Positions 9,268-19,759 are shown, counted from the first letter of the stretch. The stretch: 64,000 bases of DNA from Goleter apudmare HA4340-LM2 (GCA_019359495.1 JAHHHF010000097.1:1-64000), one strand, 5' to 3'. The notes: generated by a model not told the origin, from the sequence alone. Numbers and translations: made by a program.

Positions 9268-9896
9268 AGTTATCAGAAATCCTTAAATATAATCACGATT
9301 AGCCATTTGTGCTAGTTAAAATAAACAGTTTTGATCATTTTTCGTACCTCAACCTAGTTTTTCACCTCAAGATGAAATTGGGATGAAATTGGGAAACAAT
9401 ATCAATTTGAGTAATCTTTGTAACCCAATGAATGGGTAGTCACTCATCAGGAGCACAAAAATAACCTATGGGCACTTCTGACGGAGAACTCTTAGAGTAG
9501 GCTATGCCTATGCTTCTATTAGGTATCTGTTGCATTATTTTTTTGAATATTTGCTGCTTGAGTAGTCAAGACTGCTTCAAATAACTCAGGGTGAGCAGAA
9601 TTTTTTCAAAAATCAAATCGGATATTTATAGCTATATAGTTAATAAAAACTTAGTAAAACTATCAACTAAATTCTTTGTTCATGAAACTATAGATATAAA
9701 TTTAGATATAAATTTTAGTAGAACTTAGCAAGTTAATACAGTTGATGCAATAGATTTGTTAGTAACTGTTTGCCAGTGGATTTACTGAAGACAAGTCAAT
9801 GAACAAAATTTAATAATGTTTTTAGATATTTTTTTGATATTTAAGTGCTCTACTAAATTCAAATTTCTGTCTTGAACATTTATATAAAGATAAGCA
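9268..9896. promoter_or_regulatory. Divergent promoter region between efflux operon and photoreceptor kinase
   Basis: This 629-base gap separates two genes facing away from each other. The half near the efflux operon contains a perfect 11-bp tandem direct repeat (9371-9392). The half near 9600-9890 is very AT-rich with repeated ATATAAATTT-like text at 9690-9715 and shows no open frame. No confident -35/-10 pair could be assigned. Confidence 0.5.
9371..9392. promoter_or_regulatory. Candidate OmpR-family operator: 11-bp tandem direct repeat
   Basis: GATGAAATTGG occurs twice back to back (9371-9381 and 9382-9392), so the half-sites are one helical turn apart. On the operon strand this reads as two TTCAT half-sites 11 bases apart. 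Head-to-tail sites with 11-bp spacing are how OmpR/PhoB-type regulators bind. It lies 104 bases upstream of the adaptor start, in the correct place for control by the RppA-type regulator at the end of the same operon. Binding is inference. Confidence 0.6.
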
Positions 9897-12800
9897 ATGA
9901 CCCCGATTTCTAAGTCAGACTTGCGGGTAAGTCTTGATCATGAAAGTATATTACGCCGCATTACCAACCGGATTCGTCAAACTTTGGAGTTGGAAGACAT
10001 CATCACAACGACAACAACAGAGATGCGATCGCTACTCGGAACTGACCGCGTGATGATTTACAAATTTCATCCGGATGGCAGTGGTCAGGTCATTGCTGAG
10101 TCTATTCACGAACATTGTTTACCATCGCTACTAGGGTTAAATTTCCCTGCTGATGACGTTCCCCTTCATGCTCGTGAACTCTTCATCAAATCACGGGTAC
10201 GGTCAGTTGTAAATGTTGATACTCAAGAAATTGCTCAAATTTCCCTGCGAGATTTAGAAAATGGGGAAATGATCTCAGAAGATATTCATTATCGCGCTGT
10301 AGACTCTTGCCACGTGGAATACTTAACGGCGATGGGGGTAAAGTCTTCTTTAGTAGCACCTATTCTCCATCAAGAAAAACTGTGGGGGTTATTGGTATCT
10401 CACAATTCTCAGTCGCGTGCGATTTCAAGAGATGAATTGGAAGTCGTGCAAATGGTCGTAGATCAGCTAGAAGTAGCGATCGCGCAAAGTACATTATTGA
10501 CCCAAGCGCGTCAAAAAGCCGCACAAGAAACGATCATTAACCGCATCGCTACCCTACTGCATTCACTACCCACAATTGTATTGCAGCCAGCGCTAGAAGC
10601 GGCAGTTACTGCTTTTGGCGGTTCTGGTGGTAGGCTTTGTATTAGAAATGAAGTATCAAATTTTGAGAATCACCAACTCCAAAGTTTAGCAGAGTGTTTA
10701 ATCCCAGGAAACAATTGCATCAAACTTTATATCTGTGGACAGCAACCTGTGATGCCGCAAACAAGCGTATATCCACTGATGGAACAGTACAGCGCTTGGC
10801 AGGAATATTATAGGTTGGGTAAATATGAAGTTTGGGCAATTTCAGACATATATCAAACTCCAGATTTACGAAGTTTATATGCGGCTTTTCAACCAACGAA
10901 AATTCGCAGCATATTGATGATTCCTCTCCGATATCGTCAACAGTTGCTAGGTTATTTAAGTATTTTCCGTAACGAAATCGATACAGAAACCTTATGGGCA
11001 GGTCAATTCGACCCCGATCAAAGGCAAGTTTATCCCCGCAGATCATTTGACGTTTGGTGCGAATCTAAACAAGCACAAGCTCAACAATGGCAGCTTGAAG
11101 AGATTGAATTAGCCACAGAAATGGCTAAACACTTTGCATCAGCAATTCAGCAACATGAATTATATCAACAAGTACAAACCTTCAATGCCAACTTAGAAAA
11201 TCAAGTTAGAAAGCGCACATCTCAACTGCAACGGACAAGCGAACAACAACAGGCTGTGTTTAGAGTCATTGCCAAGATCCGCGAGTCTCTGGACATTGAT
11301 ACGATTTTTCAAACAACCACTAAAGAAGTTTGTCAACTACTCAAAAGCGATCGCGTTTCTGTTTATCGTTTTGATGCTGAGTGGGGTGGTGAATTTGTCG
11401 GCAACTATGAGGCTGCTAGTCCATACTGGTCGAACGAGTCTCATTTAGGTATTAATACTGTGTGGAATGACACTTACTTACAAGACACACAAGGAGGACG
11501 CTACCGCAGGAATGAAACATTTGCAGTGGATGACATCTATAAGATGGGGTTCACTCAATGTCATATCGACAATCTGGAGGAGTTTGAAATTCATGCTTTT
11601 ATACTTGCACCTATTTTTGTGGGACAAAAACTGTGGGGTTTGTTAGCCACGTATCAACACACCGGGCCTCGTCTATGGACAGCCTCGGACATTAACTTTT
11701 TCAGTCAGATTGCAGCTCAAATGGGGGTAGCACTCCAGCAAGCAGAATTATTGAAGCAAACACAGCAACAGGCCTTAGTTTTACGACAAGCAGGAGAACA
11801 GCAACGGGTATTATTTGAAGTCGTTGCCAAAATCCGGGAATCTCTCGACTTAGAGGCGATGTTTCAGACTACGACTCAGGAAATTTGCAAATCACTGCAA
11901 GCAAATCGGGTAGCTGTCTATCGCTTTCACCCAGATTGGAATGGTGAATTTATCGCTGAGTTTGTCGGAGAGGAATGGCAGAATTTAGCGAGTTGGAATA
12001 TCAATACAATTTGGCAAGATACTTATTTACAAGAAACCCAAGGTGGGCGATATCGCCACAATACAACTTTTGCCGTAGATGATATCTACCAAGCTGACCA
12101 CTCTGACTGTTATGTAAAGATTTTAGAGCAACGTCAAGTCAAAGCTTATGCGATCGCGCCGATTTTTGTCAGGGAAAAATTGTGGGGTTTATTAACCGCT
12201 TATCAACATTCCGAGCCCCGCCATTGGGAGACATCTGAAATTCAATTTATTCATCAGACGGCTGCTCAACTAGGAGTAGCACTGCAACAAGCTGAATTAC
12301 TGGCCCAAACAAAGCAACAGACAGAACAGCTCACCCAAGCCTTGCATGAACTACAAGCAGCCCAAACCCAACTGATCCAAACTGAAAAAATGTCTTCATT
12401 AGGTCAGTTAGTGGCTGGTGTTGCCCACGAAATCAACAATCCTGTGAACTTCATTTACGGCAACCTGGCCCATGTGAGTGAATATGCACACGATTTACTG
12501 GAAATGCTGGAACTTTATCAGCAGCATTCTACATGCATCATCCCAGAAATCGGGCAGCGTGCAGAAGAAATAGACCTGGAATTTCTCACTGAAGATTTGC
12601 CCAAAACTCTAGCTTCCATGAAGATAGGCATTGATCGCATTCGGCAAATTGTCTTGGGGTTGCGAAATTTCTCACGCCTGGATGAAGCGGAAATGAAAGC
12701 CGTGAATATTCATGAGGGCATTGATAGCACCTTGCTAATCTTACAGCATCGCCTGAAAGCCAAACCGGAAAATCCAGCAATTGAGCTAGTGAAGAATTAC

Positions 12801-13187
12801 GGTAATCTACCTTTGGTGGAGTGCTATGCCGGACAATTGAATCAAGTATTTATGAATGTGCTGAGTAATGCGATCGATGCTTTAGAGGAATATGAATCTG
12901 ATAGTCATCGAATCACAATTACTACTAGTCTGGGTGAGATCAAAGGCAATGTTCAAAGTGTTGTGATTCGCATTACCGACAATGGCCCAGGAATTCCGGA
13001 AGACTTGAGAACCAGAATATGTGACCCGTTTTTCACTACTAAGCCAGTAGGTAAAGGGACTGGCTTAGGGTTGTCAATTAGCTATAAGATTGTTGTAGAC
13101 AAGCACAGTGGTGTTTTTAAATGCAATTCACAACCAGGGTTAGGTACAGAATTCTGGATTGAAATTCCCTTACAACATATTAAGTAA
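9897..13187 (+). CDS. Multi-GAF bilin photoreceptor histidine kinase (phytochrome/cyanobacteriochrome-like)
   Basis: The 1096-residue soluble kinase has four GAF-like units. The first (about 18-200) carries phytochrome-style [14 protein letters not shown] and a bilin-type Cys138-His139 (DSCHVEYL). The second (about 210-430) lacks such a Cys. The third (about 455-620) has FAVDDIY and Cys555-His556 (CHIDNLE). The fourth (about 637-805) has the same FAVDDIY pattern and Cys738-Tyr739 (CYVKILE). The third and fourth are clearly related and look like an internal duplication. A coiled coil leads to an H-box with His844 ([12 protein letters not shown]), N991 in LSNAIDAL, and ATP-lid motifs DNGPGIP and GKGTGLGLS. 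Light sensing is a family inference. No receiver domain or response regulator is adjacent. Confidence 0.88.
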   Translation: MTPISKSDLRVSLDHESILRRITNRIRQTLELEDIITTTTTEMRSLLGTDRVMIYKFHPDGSGQVIAESIHEHCLPSLLGLNFPADDVPLHARELFIKSRVRSVVNVDTQEIAQISLRDLENGEMISEDIHYRAVDSCHVEYLTAMGVKSSLVAPILHQEKLWGLLVSHNSQSRAISRDELEVVQMVVDQLEVAIAQSTLLTQARQKAAQETIINRIATLLHSLPTIVLQPALEAAVTAFGGSGGRLCIRNEVSNFENHQLQSLAECLIPGNNCIKLYICGQQPVMPQTSVYPLMEQYSAWQEYYRLGKYEVWAISDIYQTPDLRSLYAAFQPTKIRSILMIPLRYRQQLLGYLSIFRNEIDTETLWAGQFDPDQRQVYPRRSFDVWCESKQAQAQQWQLEEIELATEMAKHFASAIQQHELYQQVQTFNANLENQVRKRTSQLQRTSEQQQAVFRVIAKIRESLDIDTIFQTTTKEVCQLLKSDRVSVYRFDAEWGGEFVGNYEAASPYWSNESHLGINTVWNDTYLQDTQGGRYRRNETFAVDDIYKMGFTQCHIDNLEEFEIHAFILAPIFVGQKLWGLLATYQHTGPRLWTASDINFFSQIAAQMGVALQQAELLKQTQQQALVLRQAGEQQRVLFEVVAKIRESLDLEAMFQTTTQEICKSLQANRVAVYRFHPDWNGEFIAEFVGEEWQNLASWNINTIWQDTYLQETQGGRYRHNTTFAVDDIYQADHSDCYVKILEQRQVKAYAIAPIFVREKLWGLLTAYQHSEPRHWETSEIQFIHQTAAQLGVALQQAELLAQTKQQTEQLTQALHELQAAQTQLIQTEKMSSLGQLVAGVAHEINNPVNFIYGNLAHVSEYAHDLLEMLELYQQHSTCIIPEIGQRAEEIDLEFLTEDLPKTLASMKIGIDRIRQIVLGLRNFSRLDEAEMKAVNIHEGIDSTLLILQHRLKAKPENPAIELVKNYGNLPLVECYAGQLNQVFMNVLSNAIDALEEYESDSHRITITTSLGEIKGNVQSVVIRITDNGPGIPEDLRTRICDPFFTTKPVGKGTGLGLSISYKIVVDKHSGVFKCNSQPGLGTEFWIEIPLQHIK

Positions 13188-13207
13188 TTCGTAAGGTTAC
13201 TTAATAT

Positions 13208-14392
13208 CTAATTCCTGAGTTGCACAGGCATAGCTAAATAGGTCATCTTTAATCCGCCCAGTGGTGTAAATATCACTGGAGTTAAGTTTTGATTGAGGTG
13301 CATTTGAATTTCTGAAGCTGGTAAAGCTTTTAATCCTTCCATCAAATATTTGACGTTAAAAGCAATTTCTATATCTTCTCCAGATATTTGGGCGGGCATT
13401 GATTCTCTACCACTACCCATTTCTTGGGCTTCACAAGATAAGGTAATTTGTTGCCCTGCGCTGTCAATAGTGATCTTGACTATATTATTCTTCTGGTCGG
13501 CTAGTACAGCTATGCGCTCTAAAGTGCTTAAAAATTGTCGCCGATCAAGTGTGACTTCTCGCTCAAATTGACGCGGTATGAGCTGCCGATAAGCGGGATA
13601 TTGCCCTTCTAAAGTACGACTAGTCAGGCGTTGGTGTTGCCATTCAAATACCATTTGGCCTTGATCAAAAGATAAGGCTACTGGTTCATCCGAGTCTGAA
13701 CTATGAGCTAACATGCGTTCTAGTTCGCGTAGAGATCTGGCTGGTACTGTCACTTCTATTTCGCCACTACCACCTAAAGGACGCTCATTAGTGGTTTCTA
13801 CCACTGCTAGACGATGTCCATCAGTGGCAGCAAATTCTAATGTGTCTTGTGTAAGTTTTAAATGTACTCCAGTGAGTACTTGCTTAGTTTCATCGCCACT
13901 GGTGGCAAATAGGGAACCCCTCAAACCTTCAATTAAGGAGGCGGTTGTGAGTTGGAGTGCTTCGGCGTTTTCGATGATGGGTAGTTCAGGAAACTCTTCT
14001 GCTCCCATTGCGCGCACTTGATAATGTCCACTCTTGGGGGTAAGGGTAACAATTAAACCTTCACTGCGTGACGCTTCGCTAACGCCGCCAGAGGTTTCGG
14101 CTTCGAGAGCCGATTCATCATCTAAAGTGATTTCTCCTTCTGGGAGGCGGGAGGTGATATCTACAAGTAACTTAGCAGGAAGTGCGATCGCTCCTCCTTG
14201 CCATACCTGAGCAGTAAAGGTGGTACGGATACCCAAGCTGAGATCGAAGGCTGTTAAGCTTACCTGGTTAGTTTGTGCATCCGCTTGTAGCAGCACGTTA
14301 GCAAGCACGGGATGTGTCGGACGTGATGGTACTGCACGACTGACAAGTGACAGGTTTGTACTGAGATCGCTTTGGGAGCAAACTAATTTCAT
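13208..14392 (-). CDS. dnaN: DNA polymerase III beta subunit (sliding clamp)
   Basis: The 394-residue protein starts MKLVCSQSDLSTNLSLVSRAV and ends FTPLGGLKMTYLAMPVQLRN, both standard for DnaN, which forms the ring clamp that tethers the replicative polymerase. Three clamp domains are apparent. It reads in the same direction as dnaA with the DnaA-box region between them, a classic origin arrangement. An oddity is residues about 101-112 (SGGVSEASRSEG): their DNA matches the dispersed GCGTTAGCGAAGCGT repeat family, suggesting an in-frame repeat insertion in a surface loop of the first domain. Confidence 0.97.
   Translation of the reverse strand: MKLVCSQSDLSTNLSLVSRAVPSRPTHPVLANVLLQADAQTNQVSLTAFDLSLGIRTTFTAQVWQGGAIALPAKLLVDITSRLPEGEITLDDESALEAETSGGVSEASRSEGLIVTLTPKSGHYQVRAMGAEEFPELPIIENAEALQLTTASLIEGLRGSLFATSGDETKQVLTGVHLKLTQDTLEFAATDGHRLAVVETTNERPLGGSGEIEVTVPARSLRELERMLAHSSDSDEPVALSFDQGQMVFEWQHQRLTSRTLEGQYPAYRQLIPRQFEREVTLDRRQFLSTLERIAVLADQKNNIVKITIDSAGQQITLSCEAQEMGSGRESMPAQISGEDIEIAFNVKYLMEGLKALPASEIQMHLNQNLTPVIFTPLGGLKMTYLAMPVQLRN
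14057..14092 (-). repeat. Dispersed repeat inserted in frame in dnaN
   Basis: On the coding strand the segment contains GGCGTTAGCGAAGCGTCACG followed by CAGTGAAGG. Related text occurs at 19817-19832 in an intergenic gap (TTACGCTTCGCTAAC on the plus strand). It encodes about SGGVSEASRSEG with no stop, so the clamp frame is preserved. Confidence 0.65.
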
Positions 14393-14499
14393 GGTCAGAT
14401 TCAGCTGATGAGTGACTATCGTAGCATGGGAAATGGAGCAGCCCTGCGTTCGGTTGCCAGATTTGTAGCAAGTGGCGTCATGGGTTCACTCTCCCCATC

Positions 14500-14640
14500 A
14501 CAACTGTTAGGACTTACCCAAGAGTTACGGAATAACGAACCGCAGAGGCGCAGCGAAAAGTCTGAGCGGAGGCTTCCTCTGTAGACACCCGGAGGGTGGC
14601 TTGCCACAGGCATCAGAACTTTTCAAGACAGAGGACACGG
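14500..14640. repeat. Mosaic of dispersed repeats downstream of the origin
   Basis: The stretch combines CCGCAGAGGCGCAGCG, GTAGACACCCGGAGGGTGGC and CTTTTCAAGACAGAGGAC. The last piece recurs in the palindromic insert inside tnpB (ACTTTTCAAGACAGG at 39297-39311). GTAGGACTTACCC-like and GGATAAGTCCTAAC-like ends at about 14508 and 14667 are inverted relative to each other (AGGACTTA / TAAGTCCT), so the whole block may be one mobile repeat unit. Confidence 0.5.
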
Positions 14641-14649
14641 AGGATTGAA

Positions 14650-14993
14650 AGTTTGAGAGATATTTTGGATAAGTCCTAACTGTGAAAATTATGGAAAATC
14701 TGCAACTCATCTTTTTTATGCATGGTTTAGCAGATAAAAGGTTGTGGAAAACTTGTGGAAAAACCAGGGAGGTTTTCCACAGGGTAATTATACTTATTTT
14801 AAGTTTGTTCAATAAACTTGTAAGTTTTCCACAGATTTATTGCAATTTTTCCCCAAAAACTCATTATTTTTCCACAGATGAATTAATGCTTAATCTATTT
14901 TTATACGCTACTTAATATTCTTAATTAGCTGGTTGAGTGTCAACATGACTAATAGTTGTGCTGCCTGTGGAAAACTACAGTTAATGATCACAA
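14650..14993. other. oriC: Predicted chromosome replication origin (oriC)
   Basis: Six copies of the DnaA-box variant TTTTCCACA or its complement lie between dnaA and dnaN: 14743-14751 (-), 14754-14762 (-), 14773-14781 (+), 14825-14833 (+), 14868-14876 (+) and 14966-14974 (-). The first two are direct and the third faces them, a compact cluster, and the spacers are AT-rich (for example 14790-14900), suitable for unwinding. Clustered boxes next to dnaA and dnaN are the standard signature of a bacterial origin. Confidence 0.85.
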
Positions 14994-16370
14994 TTATTTT
15001 TGGGAACGACTAGCCATATTAATGCGATCGCTCAGTTGACGTAGTGTTTGTGACAGAGTGCGATCGTTCTCCTGGAGTTGAGAAATTTTATCACAACTGT
15101 AGATTACCGTTGTATGGTCTTTACCACCAAATTCTTCACCAATCCTAGGCAAACTCAGGTCAGTATGTTGCCGCATTAGATACATACCTATTTGCCGTGC
15201 CCAACTAATTTCTCTGCGGCGAGAATTGCTTTTCAAGTCTTCAATTGAAATATCAAAATTGTCACCAATAACTTTCAAAATCACCTCTGGTGTTGCAGCT
15301 ACTTTCTCATTTGGTGGTTCTAAAACTGGTGCAATACTTTCTACTGTCATGGGTAAGCCCCAAATAGAAATATAAGCTAATGCTCGAATTAAGGCTCCTT
15401 CTAATTCACGAATATTAGAAGTATAATTAGAAGCAATATACTCAATTACATCACGATTTAAGCGGATGTTTTCGTATTCAGCTTTTTTTTGTAAAATTGC
15501 CATCCTAGTTTCTAAATCAGGGGTTTGAATATCTGCAATTAACCCCATAGAAAACCGCGAGCAAAGACGTTCTTGTAAGCGAGGAATTTGGTTGGGAGGA
15601 CGATCAGAAGCAATAACGACTTGTTTGCCAGCTTCATGTAAAGTATTAAAAGTATGAAAAAATTCTTCTTGTGTATACTCTTTACCTTCGATAAACTGAA
15701 TATCATCAACTAACAATACATCCGCAGCTCGATAATGCTCACGAAAGCTTTGCATACTATCTTTACGAATGGCTGTAATTAAATCATTAGTAAATTGCTC
15801 AGTTGAAACATAAAATATTTTAGAATTAGGGCAAATTTCCCAGCGATAATGACCAATAGCCTGCATGAGATGAGTTTTACCTAAACCTACACCACCACAC
15901 AAAAATAAGGGATTAAACTCTCTACCAGGAGACTCGGCAACTGCTAGTGATGCAGCGTGAGCCATGCGATTGTTTGCGCCAACTACAAACCGTGAAAAGA
16001 CATACTTGGAGTTTAAATCGGTGGTTTTTTTTTGATCTTCAACCACACTTTCATGCAAATGATTAGCGGCTGGTAATTGCCAGGCATCTTCTCGCTCATT
16101 CAGATGAGAAACTTCATCACCTTGAGCTACGGTAATGTAAATCCCTACAGGATGTCCGAGAATATCTTGTACTACATTAGCAATTGTATTAACGTAATAT
16201 TTCTGTAACCAATTCCGAGCAAAAGGGTTAGGAGTGCATAAGATTAAGCAATTATTTTCTAGGCGTTCTGCACTAGCAGTTTTGATCCAGGTTTCAAAGG
16301 TGGGACGAGAAAGTTCTATTTGTAAACGCTCTAGTACCTGATTCCACAAACTGTCTACGGAAATTGCCAT
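14994..16370 (-). CDS. dnaA: Chromosomal replication initiator DnaA
   Basis: The 458-residue AAA+ initiator has an N-terminal domain (residues 1-80), a linker, Walker [10 protein letters not shown] with Walker B LLVDDIQF, sensor motifs around [14 protein letters not shown], and a C-terminal helix-turn-helix box-binding domain with the signature [13 protein letters not shown]. It assembles on the adjacent TTTTCCACA boxes to open the origin. Length is normal for cyanobacteria. ATG 16370 begins [17 protein letters not shown], the usual start. The gene is transcribed toward the predicted origin, so it may autoregulate through the boxes downstream, but no box was found in its own promoter. Confidence 0.97.
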   Translation of the reverse strand: MAISVDSLWNQVLERLQIELSRPTFETWIKTASAERLENNCLILCTPNPFARNWLQKYYVNTIANVVQDILGHPVGIYITVAQGDEVSHLNEREDAWQLPAANHLHESVVEDQKKTTDLNSKYVFSRFVVGANNRMAHAASLAVAESPGREFNPLFLCGGVGLGKTHLMQAIGHYRWEICPNSKIFYVSTEQFTNDLITAIRKDSMQSFREHYRAADVLLVDDIQFIEGKEYTQEEFFHTFNTLHEAGKQVVIASDRPPNQIPRLQERLCSRFSMGLIADIQTPDLETRMAILQKKAEYENIRLNRDVIEYIASNYTSNIRELEGALIRALAYISIWGLPMTVESIAPVLEPPNEKVAATPEVILKVIGDNFDISIEDLKSNSRRREISWARQIGMYLMRQHTDLSLPRIGEEFGGKDHTTVIYSCDKISQLQENDRTLSQTLRQLSDRINMASRSQK

Positions 16371-16693
16371 GATCTACCACCTTTGCTGCCAATCGTCACC
16401 ATCCAAAGATCGAAGCGAGAACCAATTTAACATTTAAATACTCTCGACCTAGAATAAGCGTTTAAATTGTAACCATGTTGAAACATGACTGGTAGGCAAT
16501 ATACTACCACCCACTGACTAATACGGAGAAGTAAAGACACATGAAGATTAAAGGGCATGATGACGGGAATTGGGGAGCAGGGAGACAAGGAACTAAATTC
16601 TCTTTTGTCGCCTTCATCTCTCATACCCATGACCAGAAGCGGTGTTTGTCCTGTCCTGACTTCATTACAGGAGGGGAATCCGATGCTCAGGGA

Positions 16694-17917
16694 GTGCGAT
16701 CGCTGACAAGTTATGCTCGAAAGGGAGTAATCACTCGTAAAATTTTGATACTGCTCCAGGTCAGTGCAGTGGTAGGTCTGGGAAGCTGCTCTCTGTTACC
16801 TGCTAAAACAATTGAAACTCAACCCAGTGATGCACAAATCTCCAAGACCCCTATCGCTACTCAAGCCCCTGTCCCGCCAATTATCTCATCCTCTGGCAAT
16901 CCTAACTTTGTGGTTGCCGTAGTACAAAACGTCGGTTCTGCTGTAGTTCGCATCGATTCTGCTAGAACTATCATTTCTCGATCAGGTGAATTTGACGATC
17001 CATTTTTGAGTCCCTTTTTTCAAGATGGTATCCCATCACAACCCAGACAGCGAATAGAGCGGGGTAGCGGCTCTGGATTTATCATCAATGCATCTGGTCA
17101 AATTTTGACCAATGCCCATGTAGTAGACGGTGCTGACACTGTTACTGTTACATTGAGAGATGGAAGGACTTTAAACGGCAAAGTGCTCGGTGAAGACCCG
17201 GTAACAGATGTAGCGGTGATTGAAATTGATGCAAATAACTTGCCAACCTTGACTATAGGTAACTCTGATGCATTGCAGCCAGGAGAAGCAGTCATTGCAA
17301 TTGGTAATCCTTTGGGGTTGAACAATACTGTGACGTCGGGGATTATTAGTGCAACTGGTCGCTCTAGTAGTGACATCGGTGCTAGTGATAGGCGTGTTGA
17401 GTATTTGCAAACTGATGCAGCGATTAATCCCGGTAACTCTGGTGGTCCCTTACTCAATGCGCGGGGTGAAGTAATTGGGATGAACACAGCGATTATTCAA
17501 GGCGCACAAGGTTTAGGGTTTGCAATTCCCATTAAGACAGCAGAAAGAATTGCTCAAGAATTAATTAAAAACGGCAAGTTTGAGCATCCTTATTTGGGTA
17601 TTCAGATGGTGGCGCTGACACCAGAAATAAGAGATAGAATCAATACCAGATCAGGCGATCGCATTAATCTTACAGCCGATAAGGGAATCTTATTGATTAA
17701 TATTGTCCCCCGTTCTCCAGCAGCTCTCGGTGGTTTACGAGCTGGTGATGTGATTCGCAGTATTAATAATCAACCTGTGGAAAAAATTGAAGAAGTCCAA
17801 AAATTAGTGGAAAAGAGCAAAATTGGTAGTCCTTTACCTATCGAAGTAGAACGTAATGGACAACTTGTTAAGGTTACAGTTAGTCCTGCACCATTGCCAG
17901 TGCAACGGGAAAGGTGA
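16694..17917 (+). CDS. HtrA/DegP-type serine protease, lipoprotein-like
   Basis: This trypsin-like protease with one PDZ domain shows the catalytic His in TNAHVVDG, Asp in VTDVAVIE and Ser in NPGNSGGPLLN, followed by a PDZ domain (about the last 100 residues, LRAGDVIRSINNQPV). It belongs with the cyanobacterial HtrA/HhoA/HhoB group that degrades damaged periplasmic or thylakoid proteins. The frame is open back to an ATG at 16541, but that leader looks non-coding. I prefer GTG 16694 because it gives a positive N-terminus and a signal (KILILLQVSAVVGLGSC) ending in a lipobox. An ATG at 16541 would give 458 residues with an unlikely leader. Confidence 0.88.
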   Translation: MRSLTSYARKGVITRKILILLQVSAVVGLGSCSLLPAKTIETQPSDAQISKTPIATQAPVPPIISSSGNPNFVVAVVQNVGSAVVRIDSARTIISRSGEFDDPFLSPFFQDGIPSQPRQRIERGSGSGFIINASGQILTNAHVVDGADTVTVTLRDGRTLNGKVLGEDPVTDVAVIEIDANNLPTLTIGNSDALQPGEAVIAIGNPLGLNNTVTSGIISATGRSSSDIGASDRRVEYLQTDAAINPGNSGGPLLNARGEVIGMNTAIIQGAQGLGFAIPIKTAERIAQELIKNGKFEHPYLGIQMVALTPEIRDRINTRSGDRINLTADKGILLINIVPRSPAALGGLRAGDVIRSINNQPVEKIEEVQKLVEKSKIGSPLPIEVERNGQLVKVTVSPAPLPVQRER

Positions 17918-17937
17918 TTGTCATTTGTCATTTGGAG

Positions 17938-17958
17938 AGACGTTGCACTGCAACGTCT
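17938..17958. repeat. Short perfect palindrome (dispersed type)
   Basis: Ten-base arms AGACGTTGCA and TGCAACGTCT flank a single C. There is no T tract, so it is not a clear terminator. It follows an STRR2-like TTGTCATTTGTCATTTG run at 17919-17934. Palindromes of the same design occur at 29151 and 48407. Confidence 0.75.
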
Positions 17959-18016
17959 GTAAGAAATTCATGAGTGATTTCCCTCATCTCACCCTCTCCT
18001 TCAAGGAGTTAATACT

Positions 18017-18550
18017 ATGTCTGAATTAGTGCCAATTATTCAATTAGGTAATCCTCAATTGCGGCATAAGTCGGCTTTTGTGGATAATATTCACGATGAA
18101 GAGATTCAAAGACTGATTGAAGATTTAATCGCTACAGTCGCCCAAGCTCATGGAGTGGGAATTGCTGCGCCTCAAGTAGCTGCACAAAAGCGTTTATTTA
18201 TTGTGGCTTCTCGTCCTAATGCTAGGTATCCCCATGCACCGGAAATGGCACCGACTGCGATGATCAATCCTAGAATCGTTGCTCATTCAACCGAGGTTGT
18301 TAAAGGCTGGGAAGGTTGTTTGAGTGTTCCGGGGATTAGAGGGTTAGTTCCTAGATATCAAGCGATCGCTATTGAATATACTGACCGTAATGGCAAGTTA
18401 CAAAAGCAAGAATTAACTGATTTTGTCGCCAGGATTTTTCAACACGAATATGACCATCTCGACGGTATTGTATTTGTAGACCGCCTAGAAAGTACTCTTG
18501 ACATGATCACAGAGCAGGAGTACCAACAGCGCATAGTTAACAATCCTTAA
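18017..18550 (+). CDS. def: Peptide deformylase
   Basis: The 177-residue metalloenzyme removes the formyl group from the initiator Met of new proteins. All three motifs are present: GVGIAAPQ (residues near 49-56), EGCLSV with the metal-binding Cys, and QHEYDHLDG with the two metal His residues and catalytic Glu. AAGGAG-like sequence precedes the ATG at proper spacing. It lies about 100 bases after the HtrA-type gene, with a palindrome between. The active site is complete, so activity is expected. Confidence 0.96.
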   Translation: MSELVPIIQLGNPQLRHKSAFVDNIHDEEIQRLIEDLIATVAQAHGVGIAAPQVAAQKRLFIVASRPNARYPHAPEMAPTAMINPRIVAHSTEVVKGWEGCLSVPGIRGLVPRYQAIAIEYTDRNGKLQKQELTDFVARIFQHEYDHLDGIVFVDRLESTLDMITEQEYQQRIVNNP

Positions 18551-18645
18551 CCCTAAGATAGCTCTTAGGAATGATCATGAACACTGAAGATAGTAGCTAC
18601 ATTTAACCTAATGTTAGCCTTTGGCTTGGTTTAGCTATTGGGTAA

Positions 18646-19728
18646 ATGACTAATAATATCAGTGGTGACAATGGGTTAAGTTCACAGTCACAAGTGTCTT
18701 CTCACTTGGTTTCTGATCAGTCTCGGAATGTTGAAGTAAAAGTTACACAAACTACAACACTGCGATCGCCTGTAAATAGATTTCGTATTGTTCATACTAC
18801 CACTGGACGCGTGCGAATCCGCACCAGTGAGAATAGTTTTGATTCCAAACTGGAGTCTATATCTCAATACTTACGGCAGATGAAGGGAGTCAGAGAAGTT
18901 ATTAGCAATCAGCAAACTGGTAGTTTGGTGGTTAGTTTTGATGAAAGTCAACTGTCATTGCCGCAGGTTTTAGAGACACTGCAAAAATTTGGAGTAGTTG
19001 ATTCTGAATCAGCTAGCAAAATAGATATCTTTGCCGAATGGAAATCTCCTACTTATTGGCAAGAGCAATCGATTTCGTTTATTCCCTTAGTTACAGGATT
19101 GGCGGTAACAGGAGGATTGGGGATAAGTGGTTGGGTGGCGATTCCAGTTTACATGATTACAGCAGATGCAACTCGTTGGATTATTGACTCTTTGGAACCG
19201 CAAATTTTATCAGAAGAAAAACAACAAGATTTAGATAAAGTTGCAAAAACCAATTTATCACCTGCCTCTCTATCAACTGAAGAAGAGAAGCAAATAAATA
19301 CTATTAATCAGGAAAATCAACCAACAAAACCATCGGCAAAAATTGCCTACCATGTAGTTCATGCAATTCCAGGTAGAATTAGATTTCATGTACCTCGACT
19401 AGCTTATGATCGCCCTTATGCACGGCGACTAGAAAGTTTACTGAAAACTGATGCCCAAGTGACAAATGTCCGTGTGAATCGTGATGCCGCATCAATAGCG
19501 ATCGCTTATCTCGATAGGGAAATTAGTGTTTCCCATTGGGTGAGTTTAATGCAATTGGCTTTGCAGAATCATCTACCTACAAATTCTACGCCAACAGTTA
19601 GTCAGTCTACTGAAAAAAAAACAGTATCTGGTGGGAAAGGTCAAAAAGCGTCTAGTATCTGGGCAAATATGAAATCGACATCTCTATCTTATGCTCTCGC
19701 TTTTTTAGCTAATTTTTCTTTTGTATAG
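18646..19728 (+). CDS. Protein with two Cys-less HMA-like domains and a membrane hairpin
   Basis: The 360-residue protein carries two HMA2-type ferredoxin-fold domains, near residues 43-115 (FRIVHTTTGRVRIRT) and 233-310 (YHVVHAIPGRIRFHV). Between them is a hydrophobic hairpin (about 140-175) followed by a Gln/Lys-rich linker. It contains no cysteine, so it cannot bind metal through the usual CxxC. The GR(V/I)R(I/F) motif is typical of HMA2 proteins. It precedes a DUF5132 gene and a second HMA2 gene on the same strand, a set that seems to belong together. I do not know its function; domain-domain contact or association with a membrane complex is plausible. Confidence 0.75.
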   Translation: MTNNISGDNGLSSQSQVSSHLVSDQSRNVEVKVTQTTTLRSPVNRFRIVHTTTGRVRIRTSENSFDSKLESISQYLRQMKGVREVISNQQTGSLVVSFDESQLSLPQVLETLQKFGVVDSESASKIDIFAEWKSPTYWQEQSISFIPLVTGLAVTGGLGISGWVAIPVYMITADATRWIIDSLEPQILSEEKQQDLDKVAKTNLSPASLSTEEEKQINTINQENQPTKPSAKIAYHVVHAIPGRIRFHVPRLAYDRPYARRLESLLKTDAQVTNVRVNRDAASIAIAYLDREISVSHWVSLMQLALQNHLPTNSTPTVSQSTEKKTVSGGKGQKASSIWANMKSTSLSYALAFLANFSFV

Positions 19729-19759
19729 GAGTCCGGTTTGATGAGTGAAAAAATCTAGG

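Noticed and set aside
16427-16630. Leftward frame across the dnaA/htrA gap
   Set aside because: Composition is unlike a protein, and it crosses the promoter region of both divergent genes.
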